Below the pieces are notes generated by a model. The model worked only from the letters and a program-made list of their open reading frames with translations. It was not told the origin of the DNA and made no database searches. Below, one piece after another: positions 1-11,340 of a stretch of 64,000 nt of DNA. The translations under genes were made by a program, and so were the position numbers. Position 1 is the stretch's first letter. Every line of letters starts with the position of its first letter. The DNA comes from Beverwykella pulmonaria (taxonomy: Eukaryota; Ascomycota; Dothideomycetes; Pleosporales; Melanommataceae), in assembly GCA_001599595.1 (NCBI GenBank), contig BCHH01000018.1:396258-460257 (forward strand). Direction: 5' to 3'.

Positions 1-766
1 GGAGCCCAGGTTTGGACCCATCGACGCGTGGGGTGATGTCCATGGCATTTAGTCATTTCTTACTTTTGTGACGGAGATTGGGAGGGGTAAGGGAGTCATC
101 ACACTCGCTGAGGTCAATGGGGAATGGAAGATCTTCACGCTCTATACGGTGTTGACGGAATTGAAGGGCTTCGAAGAGCCTGTCTGGCATCGACGCACCA
201 AGGGCGTGAAGCATGGTGGTGATCCGGCGAGGAAGAATTGGAAAGTGAGACAGGAAGCGGACACAAGCTTTGAGAACGGTGAGCCCGAGGTTTTGATCGT
301 CGGCACCGACTAGGGCGGGCTTACCGCGGCGGCGCGACTGAAGATGCTCAATATCCCGTCACTCATGATTGACTTGAACGAGCGTGTGGGTGACAACTGG
401 AGCAAACGATATCACCAGCTGGTTCTCCGCAATCCTGTATGGTACGACCATCTCCCTTACCTGCCTTTCTCGCAACACTAGCCAGTGTTTACCCCCAAGG
501 ACAAGCTTGGAGAATGGTTCGAGACGTATGTCAAGGCGCTGGAGCTGAACGTCTGGACATCCACAAACATGACCTCCACATCCTGGGACGAGAACAAGCG
601 CGAATGGACCGTCAAGCTGGAGCGCAAAAGCCCGATGGCACAACCGAGACGCCAACAATCCACCCCAAGCACATCATCCAAGCAACCGGCCACTCAGGCA
701 AGAAGAACTTCCCCACTATGAAGGGCATGGAAACCTTCCGCGGTGACCGCCTCTGCCACTCACCCG

Positions 767-1587
767 CAACGCGGCCATCTGTCAGTACACCCGGCCGTAC
801 AGTACTGCAGTACATCGAATTTAGTACCGGTTAGTAAGTACGGAGGCGGGTGCCAGTACAGTAACTGTATGTGAGGCCCTATTACTAGCCGTTTACTGTA
901 GTTTGTATAGATTTTGGCTGCAGGAGAGGTGCAGCGCGGCTGCAGGAGGTGCAGAGGGCGCAGAGGGGTCTTAGAGCAGTCGGAAATTAATGCAGGTTAT
1001 GCCGATCCTACGCGTTTTGTTAGCAATTTGCTAAGAAACTCCATAACACCGTCATCTGGCCCCGAGCAGGAAGCTCGAGAGCACGCGCCAGTGGTGGCAG
1101 CAGCGAGGCCGAGTCCTCTACCCGACGCTCTATAAGGTGGCCCTTGATATCTTTACTATCCCAGAAACCTCGTGTGGGTGCGAGAGGTGCTTCTCACACG
1201 CTAAACGAACCGTCACAATTGATAGGAACTGCCTCTCACACGCGACGATTGAGGCTATATAGTTGCAGAAGAACTGGCTACGTAATAAGGTAGTAAGCAG
1301 CGAGTTAACTGAGCTAGCAGAGTACATCAAAACAGTGAGAAGTACGACTCAGGAGGAGGATCAATTCACCTCTGTCCCTACTACCCTTCCCAATGAGGTT
1401 AGATACTCCGTAAACGGTCCGTTATACTCCGTACAGTACAGTACAATCTATCAATTCACCCGTTACGGTGTACTGCTAGTTACCCTCCTTCGTCTACTCA
1501 GTACAGTTAGTACTTACAAGCAGCTTGAACAGTACAGTACACCGTACAGCCTCAAAACTACTCCGTTACGTACGGATGGCCGCGTTG
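767..1587 (+). mobile_element. Short hAT-family DNA transposon with TIRs and 8-bp TSD
   Basis: The element is bounded by perfect 13-bp terminal inverted repeats (CAACGCGGCCATC at 767-779, GATGGCCGCGTTG at 1575-1587) and flanked by an 8-bp direct duplication CTCACCCG at 759-766 and 1588-1595, the size typical of hAT elements. Both ends carry many GTACAGTA/GTACTG motifs, which look like subterminal transposase-binding repeats. The interior keeps only a trace of the transposase C-terminus. It sits inside the monooxygenase pseudogene, and removing the element plus one duplication copy joins the host reading frame exactly. Confidence 0.93.
1112..1345 (+). pseudogene. hAT transposase C-terminal dimerisation domain remnant
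   Basis: This frame reads LYPTLYKVALDIFTIPETS, then CERCFSHAKRT, then LQKNWLRNKV, the layout of the hAT C-terminal dimerisation region (the family usually has a PERxFS motif followed by a W-containing helix). A TAG stop interrupts it at about 1259. No catalytic core is present, so the element cannot mobilise itself. Confidence 0.85.
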
Positions 1588-2357
1588 CTCACCCGACTTC
1601 TCCGGTGCAAAGCCCAATTCCAAAGGCAAAAAGGCCGTCGTGGTAGGCTGCTGCAACTCAGGCCACGACATTGCACAGTATTTCTACGAGAAGGGGTACG
1701 AAGTGACCATCGTGCAGCGCTCCACCACGTGCGTCATCTCCTCCGAAGGCATCACCGAGATCGGGCTCAAGGGCCTCTACGACGAAGACGGGCCACCCGT
1801 CGAAGACACCGACCTGCTGCTCATGTCGATGCCGAGCTTGCTCCTCAAAGCCCAGCAGATCAAAGTGACGCGCGCCCAAGCCGAGCACGACAAGCCGCTC
1901 CTCGATGGGCTGCGCGCCGCGGGCTTCGGGCTCGACAGCGGCGCCGACGGCTCCGGCCTCTTCATCAAGTACTTCCAGCGAGGCGGCGGGTACTACGTCG
2001 ACATGGGCGCGTTGCAGCTCATCATCGACGGCAAGATCAAGGTCAAGCAGGGGCAGGAGATTGCGCAGATCCTGCCGCATGGCATCGAGTTAGCAGACGG
2101 GTCGCGCCTCGATGCCGACAAGATCATCTTTGCGACGGGGTACCAGAATATGCGGTCGCAGGCAAGGATTATCTTTGGCGATGCGCTGGCGGACCGCGTG
2201 GGGGATATTTGGGGGATGAATGAGGAGGGCGAGTTTAGGACTATCTAGCAGAAGAGTGGGCATCCGGGGGTTTGGTTCATGGGCGGCAATCTGGCGCTCG
2301 CGAGGTATTACTCACGCTGCAGATCAAGGCGATTGAGGAGGGATTGGTTCTAAAGGA

Positions 2358-2857
2358 TGCTGGGGCATGGCCGCGTTTGTGGTGGGTGGTTTGGAGCTGC
2401 GTTGCCCGCAAGTGATGGGGCTTTTTGATAGCATGCGACTCAGACAAAAGCATCGGCGTTGTTAATCTGCCTAGGTATCCAAGCATCGGGGAGGCGAACT
2501 TTTGATATTTGCTATGCGTATATCATCCCCAAGAAGGTCCATCTCGCGCACAATAACTGCAGAAAACAGCCTCAGACTCTGCCTAACTACAGGACCACGG
2601 CAAGGCTTTAGCATGTTTTATTATTGCTGCTTTCCTGCTTGCGCTCTAGGTACAAATTTACCACTACTATAATGTCGGTCTAACATAGCATACGTCTATA
2701 CTTATAAAACCCTAATCCCTTCTACATAAACGTTGACTGCAAAGCTTTAGTGTTCCCCTCTGTTGCTCTACCTACAACTAAACCTTAAAAAAGCTCCTAA
2801 CAATCACCCTCCCTATAAACTTATTAGAATATTTCCCTACTCACACCTCTAGCCAAG
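2358..2857. other. AT-rich stretch without a recognisable gene
   Basis: Just after the monooxygenase relic there is a little GC-balanced sequence, then AT-rich DNA with many stops in all frames. No domain or structured repeat was recognised. Confidence 0.5.
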
Positions 2858-2971
2858 ATGAAGTCCCTCTTCTTTATAACCTTCCTATCAGCCTCCACCT
2901 CCGCCACGCCCTTTGCGCTCCGCTCGCTCTCAACGCCACCTCCATCTACAACGCCCATCTACTGCATCTAA
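2858..2971 (+). pseudogene. Truncated secreted-protein remnant (37 codons)
   Basis: A short ORF begins MKSLFFITFLSASTSATPFA, which looks like a classical signal peptide with a hydrophobic core and small residues before a likely cleavage site. It stops after 37 codons. The next frame continues with plausible protein (NATSIYNAHLLHLNKVV), so a frameshift near codon 22 probably ended the original gene. A solo LTR lies 33 bp downstream. The family was not recognised. Confidence 0.4.
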
Positions 2972-3003
2972 ACAAAGTTGTGCGTCTCACCGCCCTTCCA
3001 CCC

Positions 3004-3248
3004 TGTCACGGTAACCATCGTGGTTCCCCTGACAAGCTCGCTTCCCCTAACACGCTTCCCCTGACACGTTACGCGACACCTTGGCTGCGCACGAGCCCAG
3101 CAACTTCATGTATATAGCCTGGCAGAGAAGCTTCCCTTCCTCTGCATCTGACGTCTTGAACCATCCCGACAGTCGCACGTAGCAATCAATCCCTGAATCT
3201 GATACTTGATATCTCGTGTTCATACCTGAATGCCTCGTCGTCGTGACA
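3004..3248 (+). mobile_element. Solo LTR (copy 1)
   Basis: A 245-bp element begins TGTCACGGTAACC and ends GTCGTGACA. It has TG..CA termini with a short inverted repeat (TGTCACG/CGTGACA) and is flanked by a 5-bp duplication CACCC at 2999-3003 and 3249-3253. A TATATA motif lies near 3111. A related copy lies in reverse orientation at 4752-4983. No internal retrotransposon sequence adjoins it, so it is read as a solo LTR. Confidence 0.85.
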
Positions 3249-3253
3249 CACCC

Positions 3254-3490
3254 CCACTAACTAACATCCCCACCCCCAACCAGCGCCACCGTCTCCACTA
3301 ATAACTATACACCGTACTCAGCTCAAAAAGCGCTCTCAACACATTTCTACTAGAACACAATGTAAATGTTAGCAGGAAAGACTCTAATAGGAATACACTA
3401 CTACTCTTTGCTATTAGAGAACCTCACCAAGATATAGCGCCGGTATTGCTGCAGCGAACACTTGGGGATAATCTCAACTCAAGCAATGAG
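3254..3490. other. Short non-coding stretch between the solo LTR and the ankyrin relic
   Basis: A C-rich beginning is followed by mixed sequence. Nothing coding or repetitive was recognised. Confidence 0.4.
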
Positions 3491-3717
3491 GACGGAATGA
3501 CGCTACTTTTGGCGGGCGGCGGAAACTAGACAAGATGTGGTGGTCAAGCCACTGCTCAAGACCGGCAAAGTCAATGTTGGCTCCAAGGATCAATACGGAC
3601 GGACGCCGCTATCATGGGCAGTCGGGAATGGACACGAGGCGGTCGTCAAGCTGCTGCTCGAGACCGGCAAAGTCGATGTTGAGTCTAAGAATAAGTACAG
3701 ACGGACGCCGCTATAGC
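3491..3717 (+). pseudogene. Ankyrin-repeat fragment
   Basis: About two ankyrin repeats can be read, with the signatures GRTPLSWAVGNGHEAVVKLL and TGKVDVESKNKYRRTPL, ending at a TAG (3715-3717). A TAG also interrupts the first repeat near 3526. The regular TGKVDV/GRTPLSWA repeat style is typical of the C-terminal half of fungal NLR-like (NACHT or NB-ARC plus ankyrin) proteins. No start or NTPase domain is attached. An NB-ARC relic lies 4.2 kb downstream, but the two need not come from one gene. Confidence 0.75.
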
Positions 3718-4311
3718 CTTGTAATGCCAACACAAGGTAAGGACACATAGTGATAAAACAGAATTAGTATTAAACGTTCGCTGCGCAATTTTATCAACAA
3801 AGTGGCTAACTATTAAGCACTTCCACGCTAATAAATAAGAGCCTTTAAATAAGTAGATAAATCTAAGAAATTAGGCAGTCATTTTATCCGCTGCCTTGGC
3901 TCCCGCGGTAGATCCCTTAACGTGGTCATACGTAAAAGACCGCGCTCAGAATCTCCTAGCAACCACCGCATATGTTTACGGGTAATGTGTAGCAATAACG
4001 CTAAACTTTTTCTTCACCAATGCGACTTATAGAAAATAACGTCTTTATACTATCAGGGAGGCGTCGAAGTTATTGTAGCGCGGAAGAAGAGGTTAAAATA
4101 AACATCAGATATCGCCACTTGTAACGGGCATGTGTCAAAAGATTCTGTTGCTAAGGTTAAAATAAGTTTTTAGAAACGGAGCGAGATCCAAATCTAGGAA
4201 CTAGAAACAAAGTGGCGTAACAGCTGTCTAGAGTTGTGCAGCGAAGAGGTGGCACTATTTTAATTAAATCCAGCTGTAGATCTTGTTTCAACTCTCTAGT
4301 TCAAGAGCCCG
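3718..4311. other. AT-rich decayed stretch
   Basis: Stops occur in all frames and the base composition is AT-rich. No gene was recognised. It may be the eroded flank of the palindromic element that follows. Confidence 0.4.
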
Positions 4312-5384
4312 GAAGAAGGTGGACAATAACAAGTTTAAGCAAGAAGGAGGGCGTGGAACTTTTACAAAGCCTCAATTGTGAGATATTTTTAACTCCAGTG
4401 ACATCTGCTGGTGTCATGTGGGGCAGAACAAGCGTACAACTAGCGAGGCACAACCGAAAATGTGGAAAAAATAAGCAGATATTGGACGAGGCTTTTGTTT
4501 CTTGAACAGTGTCTAACTAATATTCTCGCCTATGCCTATCAGCTGGACGCCTGCAATATAGCAGCCCTAAACTTAGACTTAATCTAGAATTAAGGAACTA
4601 TTAACGCAAGCAGGCTGTTTGCTATTTTCTTATTCCACTACTATTAGCTAGGCCTTTTTTAAAGGATTTTTTTAAAGAACTGTGCAGAGTCTAGGCAGGT
4701 GGGCCGTGCATGTCTCGTGGGCAGCCAGAGAAGAGAGACATGGAACCTAGGAATCACGGCGACGAGGCATTCAGGTATGAACACTAGATATCAGGTATCA
4801 GATTCAGGGATTGATTGCTATGTGCTACTATCGTGATGGTTCAAGACGTCAGATGTGGAGAAAGGAAAGTTCCTCTGCCAGGCTATACACAGAATGTGCT
4901 GGGCTCGCGCGCAGGTGTCGCGTCAGGGGTAACGTGTCAGGGGAAGCGAGCTTGTCAGGGGAACCACGATGGTTACCGTGACACTAGGCTCTCTTCTCTA
5001 GCTGCTCACGAGACATGCACGGCCCACCTGTCTAGACTCTACATAGTTCTTTAAAAAAAAATCTTTTAAAAAAGGCCTAGCTAATAGTAGTAGAATAGGA
5101 AAATAGCAAACAGCCTGCTTGCGTTAATAGCTCCTTAATTCTAGATTAAGTCTAAGTTTAGGGCTGCTGTATTGCAGGCGTCCAGCTGATAGGCATAGGC
5201 GAGAATATTCGTTAGACACCGTTCAAGAAACGCAATCTTCGCCCAACATCTGCTTATTTTGTCCACATTTTCGGTTATGCCTCGCCAGCAGATGTCACTG
5301 GAGTTAAAATTATCACACAATTGAGGCTTTTCAAAAGTTCCACGCCCTCCTTCTCGCTTAAACTCGTTATTGTCCACCTTCTTC
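4312..5384. repeat. Large palindrome (about 430 and 400 bp arms) split by a solo LTR
   Basis: The arm at 4312-4738 matches the reverse complement of 4989-5384 along its length, with scattered substitutions and about 30 bp of net length difference. Without the LTR and its target duplication, the arms would almost touch. Read outward-in, each arm can encode the same unrecognised peptide, containing KVDNNxFK and EGGRGTF. The frame is open for 90 codons in the right arm (5413-5141, minus) but carries stops in the left. It may be a foldback-type element or an inverted duplication of a transposon end. Confidence 0.8.
4752..4983 (-). mobile_element. Solo LTR (copy 2, reverse orientation)
   Basis: This is the reverse complement of the LTR at 3004-3248, with differences. 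On the minus strand it begins TGTCACGGTAACC and ends with a worn CGTGATT. It is flanked by a 5-bp duplication CTAGG at 4747-4751 and 4984-4988. It lies at the centre of the palindrome, so it inserted after the palindrome had formed. Confidence 0.85.
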
Positions 5385-5570
5385 TGTGCCAACAGGCGAG
5401 GTGTTAGGCTCACGGTAACCCCCAGCCAATTGTGTGTCTAATACAACCTTAGAGTGGATACATCCTAATATAAGTTATTTGCTCAATTCGTCATTTGATA
5501 TAAAGTCTAAGCGAGAAGGTTTGTGGCAAATGAACATTTGGAGAGAAGCTAAAAACACGGCACGTTGAGC

Positions 5571-5580
5571 GTTTAAATAG
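5571..5580 (+). promoter_or_regulatory. TATA-like box of the subtilisin gene
   Basis: A GTTTAAATAG motif lies about 90 bp before the start codon at 5671, a common spacing for fungal TATA elements. This is inference from sequence and position only. Confidence 0.4.
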
Positions 5581-5610
5581 CAGTGAGCGCCAGCTTCTCT
5601 AGAGCTGTAG

Positions 5611-7290
<1,680 letters not shown>

Positions 7291-7904
7291 GCGCCTAGGA
7301 GATGTGCACGTAGAGAAGAATTAACGGACAGAAGGCTGGAAACCTGGACGATCTTTGAGGTGGAACAAATATTCAAACGAGTTATATAGCTCTAGTAATT
7401 CCTCCTTAAACAAGTGCAAAGCGTAACTTATGTAGTACTGTACTACAACAAGAAATAATAAACACTTAACTACTTAAACATGGTTTTTAATTTGTTAAAG
7501 CGGACTAGTCCTATAGTGACATGCTCTTTGTTGCCTGCTCTCTGTAACCTACCAGACTATTCTTTCTATATAGAAAAGCTAGTCTTCTTGTTGTTATATA
7601 CAAAGATACGATAGAAACACTTACTTAACCTTTAATGCAGAGTGACTGCTTGACGACCTGTGCCCTTGCTGAGCGCCTTGTGCGTTGCAGCGACCTCTGC
7701 TCGTCTTGCGACAAAGTGATTGGTCTTAGAGGCCTTAATTAAGCTAAAGACGACGGGAAAAGTGTTGTTTGATATTACTTTGAGCTATAGATAGTTACCC
7801 TTAGTACTATTATTAACAACTATATACTAGGGCTACATACCTGCACTAACCCTAACCTCTTTTTCATATTATAACGTATTCTATTTGCGAGTGGCTAATA
7901 TTAC
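7291..7904. other. AT-rich intergenic stretch
   Basis: Contains the 3' flank of the protease gene and AT-rich DNA, with a small near-palindrome GTAGTACTGTACTAC near 7432. No coding trace was recognised. Confidence 0.4.
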
Positions 7905-8845
7905 TAAGTGGCCGGAAATCTCTTGTCGCGACCAACTCCTATCCTCTGGATCAACGAAAAGGAGGAGGACTCTGTGCGGTCGAGTTTCGAGCGGTGCGTG
8001 AGCGAGCTTCAGCTGTCATGGCTGGTGATTGTCGATAATGCTGATGATATTTCATGGGGAATTAAGAAGGCGCTTCCAAAGGGGGACCGGGGAAGCGTTA
8101 TCATCACCAGCCAAGACAGCTAGTCTCGGAAGCTAGTAGATGGGAGCTGTGAAGGGGCGCGCGTAGACACGATGGAGCCGCTTAAAGCGCGGGGTTTCGT
8201 CTTCGACACCTTGAACTAGTTCTTGACCTAGTACCAAGTGATATTCTAAAAGACTGAGACAAGATAGCGGGGAAGCTTGGATATTTGGCTCTTGCTGTCT
8301 ACCTTGCTGGTGCATACATTGGTAATGATGCAGACCAGAAGCAAGCTCTTTGAAGGTGTCTAGCAGACTACGAGAAACACTAAGACGATCTGCTACAGAG
8401 CGGGCGTTCCCGCGGATTGTTAGCGAGCAGCAAGACGGTGTGGACGGTATGGGACACACCACTTAAGAAGATAGAAGAGTGACATGCAGGTCTGCGACCG
8501 GGCCTACTCCTCGCCTTGCTAGCACGGTTTTGTGGTGGTATTGTGTAGGACGAGGTCTTTCGGCTGGTGAGCTTGAGCATACCAACAGTAGTCAGCAAAC
8601 TATACGACGGAGCTGCAGAACTTCCGGAATGGCTCAACAAGGCTCTGACGTCTGACGGAGGGGAATGGGACGATTTCTGTTACCGACAGAGCCGCGACGT
8701 GCTGATAGATGTGACGTCGCTCCTTGTAGGTAAGATTCGTGCCAGGATCGCAACGTCGATTGCTTCGACGCTCAGGTGGCCGAGAACTTGGTCTGCAGAT
8801 AGCGAATGCGACATCATGGGCGAAATCATCCTCAAAATTATCTAA
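7905..8845 (+). pseudogene. NB-ARC (NLR-like) NTPase relic
   Basis: The trace reads, in order, a Walker B-like LSWLVIVDNAD (about 8011), a sensor-like GDRGSVIITSQD (about 8085), then the helical part with LALAVYLAGAYIGNDADQ (about 8290), TVWTVWDT (about 8435) and LYDGAAELPEWLNKALTSDG (about 8600). This order matches the NB-ARC module of fungal STAND/NLR proteins. At least seven in-frame stops and at least one frameshift break it, and the Walker A part is missing. Most stops fit CAG-to-TAG, CAA-to-TAA or CGA-to-TGA changes. Intact relatives act as signalling NTPases in heterokaryon incompatibility and innate recognition. This copy cannot be translated whole. Confidence 0.8.
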
Positions 8846-9175
8846 ATCTAGTCTACTAAGCATACTCATTCTACCGCGTGATAGTGACCCGTTACTATGT
8901 AAAGGACCTGTAAGCAGAACATTCAATTCCGTCACGTGGATATGCCACTGACTAATCAGTCTGTCATATATATATCAGCTGTATATATCACACACGGAGA
9001 CAGACATACAATACACTTCTTCGTACCCCCTCTTATCCTGACACCGCTTACAGGACCCGTTGGGGCTCATGCATAGAGATATTTCTGCCCTACAACACAT
9101 CTGAATGGTGGCTGGCTGAGAGCACTGGGCGTGAGGCATTTTTTTTTATTATTCTAATATGACTACTGATACACC
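8846..9175. other. Intergenic stretch with AT repeats
   Basis: Contains TATATATATA-type runs near 8970-8990 and a T-run near 9140. No gene was recognised. Confidence 0.4.
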
Positions 9176-9274
9176 TCCCATGAGCGGGTTACTAGCGTGA
9201 GCCACCGCACAGACAAAATTTGTATGGATAAGGTCGACTTGTGTAGAAACGCACTGACCAATCCGCTCATGGGA
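9176..9274. repeat. MITE-like hairpin with 15-bp inverted ends
   Basis: TCCCATGAGCGGGTT (9176-9190) is the inverse of AATCCGCTCATGGGA (9260-9274) with one mismatch. The interior is about 69 bp and non-coding. No clear target duplication is seen. The right arm ends on the first base of the upstream-most ATG of the following gene. Confidence 0.55.
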
Positions 9275-9372
9275 TGGGGGTGTATGAACAATTAGCGAAT
9301 TCAATAGCACCACCAAGAGGAGATTATGAGCTGCGGGGTAACTGGTGTAATGTTTTAAGAGGATCAGTCCCC

Positions 9373-10334
9373 ATGCAGATGTCCGCAGAACTAAGCACCA
9401 CCATGGAGTTAAGTTCAGTGACATCGTCCGCCACCCCGACAATCACAATCGCAACCTCAACAAATCTTGGTGCCCTAACCACTCCATTTGTATTTCCGCC
9501 TGATTGTTCCAATATTTACAACTTTCATACGACGTTTCTTGGGGCACCTACCTGGTCCTTACCGTACACAGGTGGCTGTGCAATGAGTTCCTGTTGTCCA
9601 TATTCAAAGATCTACACTGACGACTTTGGATGGTATAGCAGCTACTACAGTCCGGGAGTTTGCCCTCAAGGTTACCAAACTTGCAATGGCCCTGTTGAAG
9701 TTGAGACTACTCTTCTATCAACCGAGAGTGTTCGTTTTTGCTGCCCAACGCAAGTGCTATTCTTATTCGGACTAGTATATCGTAACCGTAGCTAACCTAC
9801 AAAAATCTATACAGAGGCTACACATGTCCACTATGGAATGTATACTCGATCTGCGCAACACTAAGGTCAAGCGCAACTACAGCGCTGGTCGTCGATAACA
9901 TCAGCCGCCAGCGGATTTACTCGACTGAAACCTTGCCGGTGCCCTCAGGGCCAAGGACAACCTACGATTACGCATACCCTCTGCAGATTCGGTGGAAAGA
10001 TTCAGACTTTCCAGAAAAGTCAACCACTACTAGCGGATCGACATCTCAATCGGGATCACTTAAGCCTTCATCTATAAAGAAGCTCTCAACCGGTGTAATA
10101 GCTGTAATCGCAATTATGGGACTCTTTTTTTTCATTTGTTTATTAGGGACTCTATGGTGGGTAAGACGAAGACGGGGCAACGTCTTACAATCTTCAGAGG
10201 GTGCTTTAGAGGTGTCTGCTAGGAGATCTGAATTAGATGGGCACGGTATATCCCGGAAAGAGCTAAGTGCCGATTCGCTGAAGCATGAACTCAAAAATAT
10301 ATCTAGGCCAGTGGAAATCGGAAGCAGATCATAG
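9373..10334 (+). CDS. Cys-rich single-pass membrane protein with a GC-AG intron
   Basis: Two exons, 9373-9749 and 9815-10334, giving 297-298 residues. In-frame ATGs also occur at 9274 (about 331 residues), 9379 and 9403, so the start is uncertain; 9373 avoids the hairpin. The ectodomain is Ser/Thr- and Cys-rich (PPDCSNIYNF, CAMSSCCPYSK, FCCP then GYTCPLWN). A Ser/Thr-rich stalk leads to one transmembrane helix (VIAVIAIMGLFFFICLLGTL), a basic stop-transfer WVRRRR and a charged cytoplasmic tail. The frame is kept only if the intron is 9750-9814, with donor GCAAGT and an acceptor CAG. GCAAGT is the classical GC-AG donor, and a CTAAC branch point lies inside. No clear signal peptide precedes the ectodomain. 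This type of fungal protein has no known function; a surface or sensor role is only a guess. Confidence 0.75.
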
Positions 10335-10690
10335 AAAATTCCAAGTCATTACTTTCATGTAACTCCTACTCAGTGTTCACTAGCAATACCACGTAATACC
10401 AATCGGCAATTTAACATACGTTCCTCGAAGAGCTCAGTTCGACTCACAGAGGATCAAAGCATTATACAGGGTCTTCAAGTGAGACCCGAATTTTTACGTT
10501 GTTCTCATTCTGCCATCAGCATAGAAGCCGCTGGCTTAAACAAGGCCGGATCATCAAGGGGTTGTTCATCCGTCACTCCACCAAATCTATTCACAGTGCG
10601 AAACCCAAACTCTCCACTGAGCACACGATCAACAACTTAGATAGTCTCAAACGTTTGGCTCGATGCACACAGCCCAAATGCATCGGATGT
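10335..10690. other. Intergenic stretch
   Basis: The 3' flank of the membrane protein gene followed by mixed sequence. A 64-codon ORF at 10499 has no recognisable feature. Confidence 0.4.
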
Positions 10691-11340
10691 TGAAAATCAA
10701 GGACACTACCATCACCGTCGACGGCACGCCCCGAAATCTAATCCATAGTATCCGTATTTTGGTCCCGATAGTTTATTGCTCTCTCGCATGGGAGCAGCTT
10801 ACCGACTAGCACATTCACAGGCGCCCCTGCTTTCAAGATGCGCCTCCCGGAAACATACGACGAGAATGCCGTAGCCAAGGTCCTCGACAGCATTCAGTCG
10901 GCTCACGCAACCAGAGAATTCATTATCGAGTACCAGGCATCTAAGCCTTTTACTTGGAATCTGTCTTTGTTCGCCGTCGTGGTGCACCTGCACATATCGC
11001 ACAGTGGATCTGCGGGCGCCGAGAAGTGACATGGTGAGTGGAAGCAGTCAATCATCTGATGGGCAAATGTGTATATAAGGAGTGTGAAAGCCGTGACCAG
11101 CTGACTGCTCGCATGATGACTCTATGAAGGTGAGCTAGCCAGAATAGGACATATGGTAGAACACGTGAAACATGTGACGAGACTATATGTGCCACATTTT
11201 CCTCGCTCCAGTTGACAGCTGAAGAAGCCATCACCCTCGACGCGCTCTACGCCTCAGCCAACAGCTCCTGTAAAATCACTCGCTCCGTCAACTTCCATCT
11301 CGCTGAGAAAGTAGTCCATCTTACAGCTAACATCCACGCT
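10690..11340 (+). pseudogene. BTB/POZ-like gene relic split by an LTR-like repeat
   Basis: A trace at about 10770-11029 reads FTGAPAFKMRLPETYDENAV and then FTWNLSLFAVVVHLHIS, which resembles the second half of a fungal BTB/POZ domain (the LPExDxxAVxxxLDFIY and lxvYvlADkydi positions). A second open stretch at 11216-11330 (LTAEEAITLDALYASANSS) could be its C-terminal continuation. A TGA ends the first part, and the short repeat at 11026-11178 lies between them. The family assignment is tentative because the first half of the domain is too worn to read. Confidence 0.4.
11026..11178. repeat. LTR-like short repeat (copy A)
   Basis: This stretch is similar in order and sequence to 16591-16741. 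Both have a TATA-like GTGTATATAAGGAGTG/GTGTATAAAGAGTG, then AAAGCCGTGA, AGCTGACTGCTCGCA, GGTGAGCTAGC and AGAATAGGA. It begins GTGACATG and ends CATGTGAC, an 8-bp inverted repeat. A more worn relative may lie near 11780-11870. No target duplication was found. Confidence 0.6.

Larger units (their letters stand above)
60..2357 (+). pseudogene. Flavin-containing monooxygenase pseudogene, split by a hAT element
   Basis: The remains of a flavin-dependent monooxygenase that would oxidise a small substrate using FAD and NADPH. The coding trace runs through an FAD-binding segment (VLIVG then GGLTAAARLK, about 288-345), a middle part (VFTPKDKLGEWFE, near 486) and an NADPH-binding segment (VVVGCCNSGHDIAQ, near 1637), ending with GNLALARYY near 2285. 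It is broken in several ways: an in-frame TAG at about 312 inside the glycine-rich FAD motif, a TAG at about 480, a TAG at about 2246, a small deletion with frameshift near 2313, and an 821-bp element at 767-1587. All three stops fit CAG-to-TAG or TGG-to-TAG changes, that is C-to-T at CpA on one or the other strand. The 5' end is poorly defined and may lie outside the window. Confidence 0.85.

Noticed and set aside
10499..10693. 64-codon ORF after the membrane protein gene
   Set aside because: No conserved-looking feature. It is only slightly longer than random expectation.
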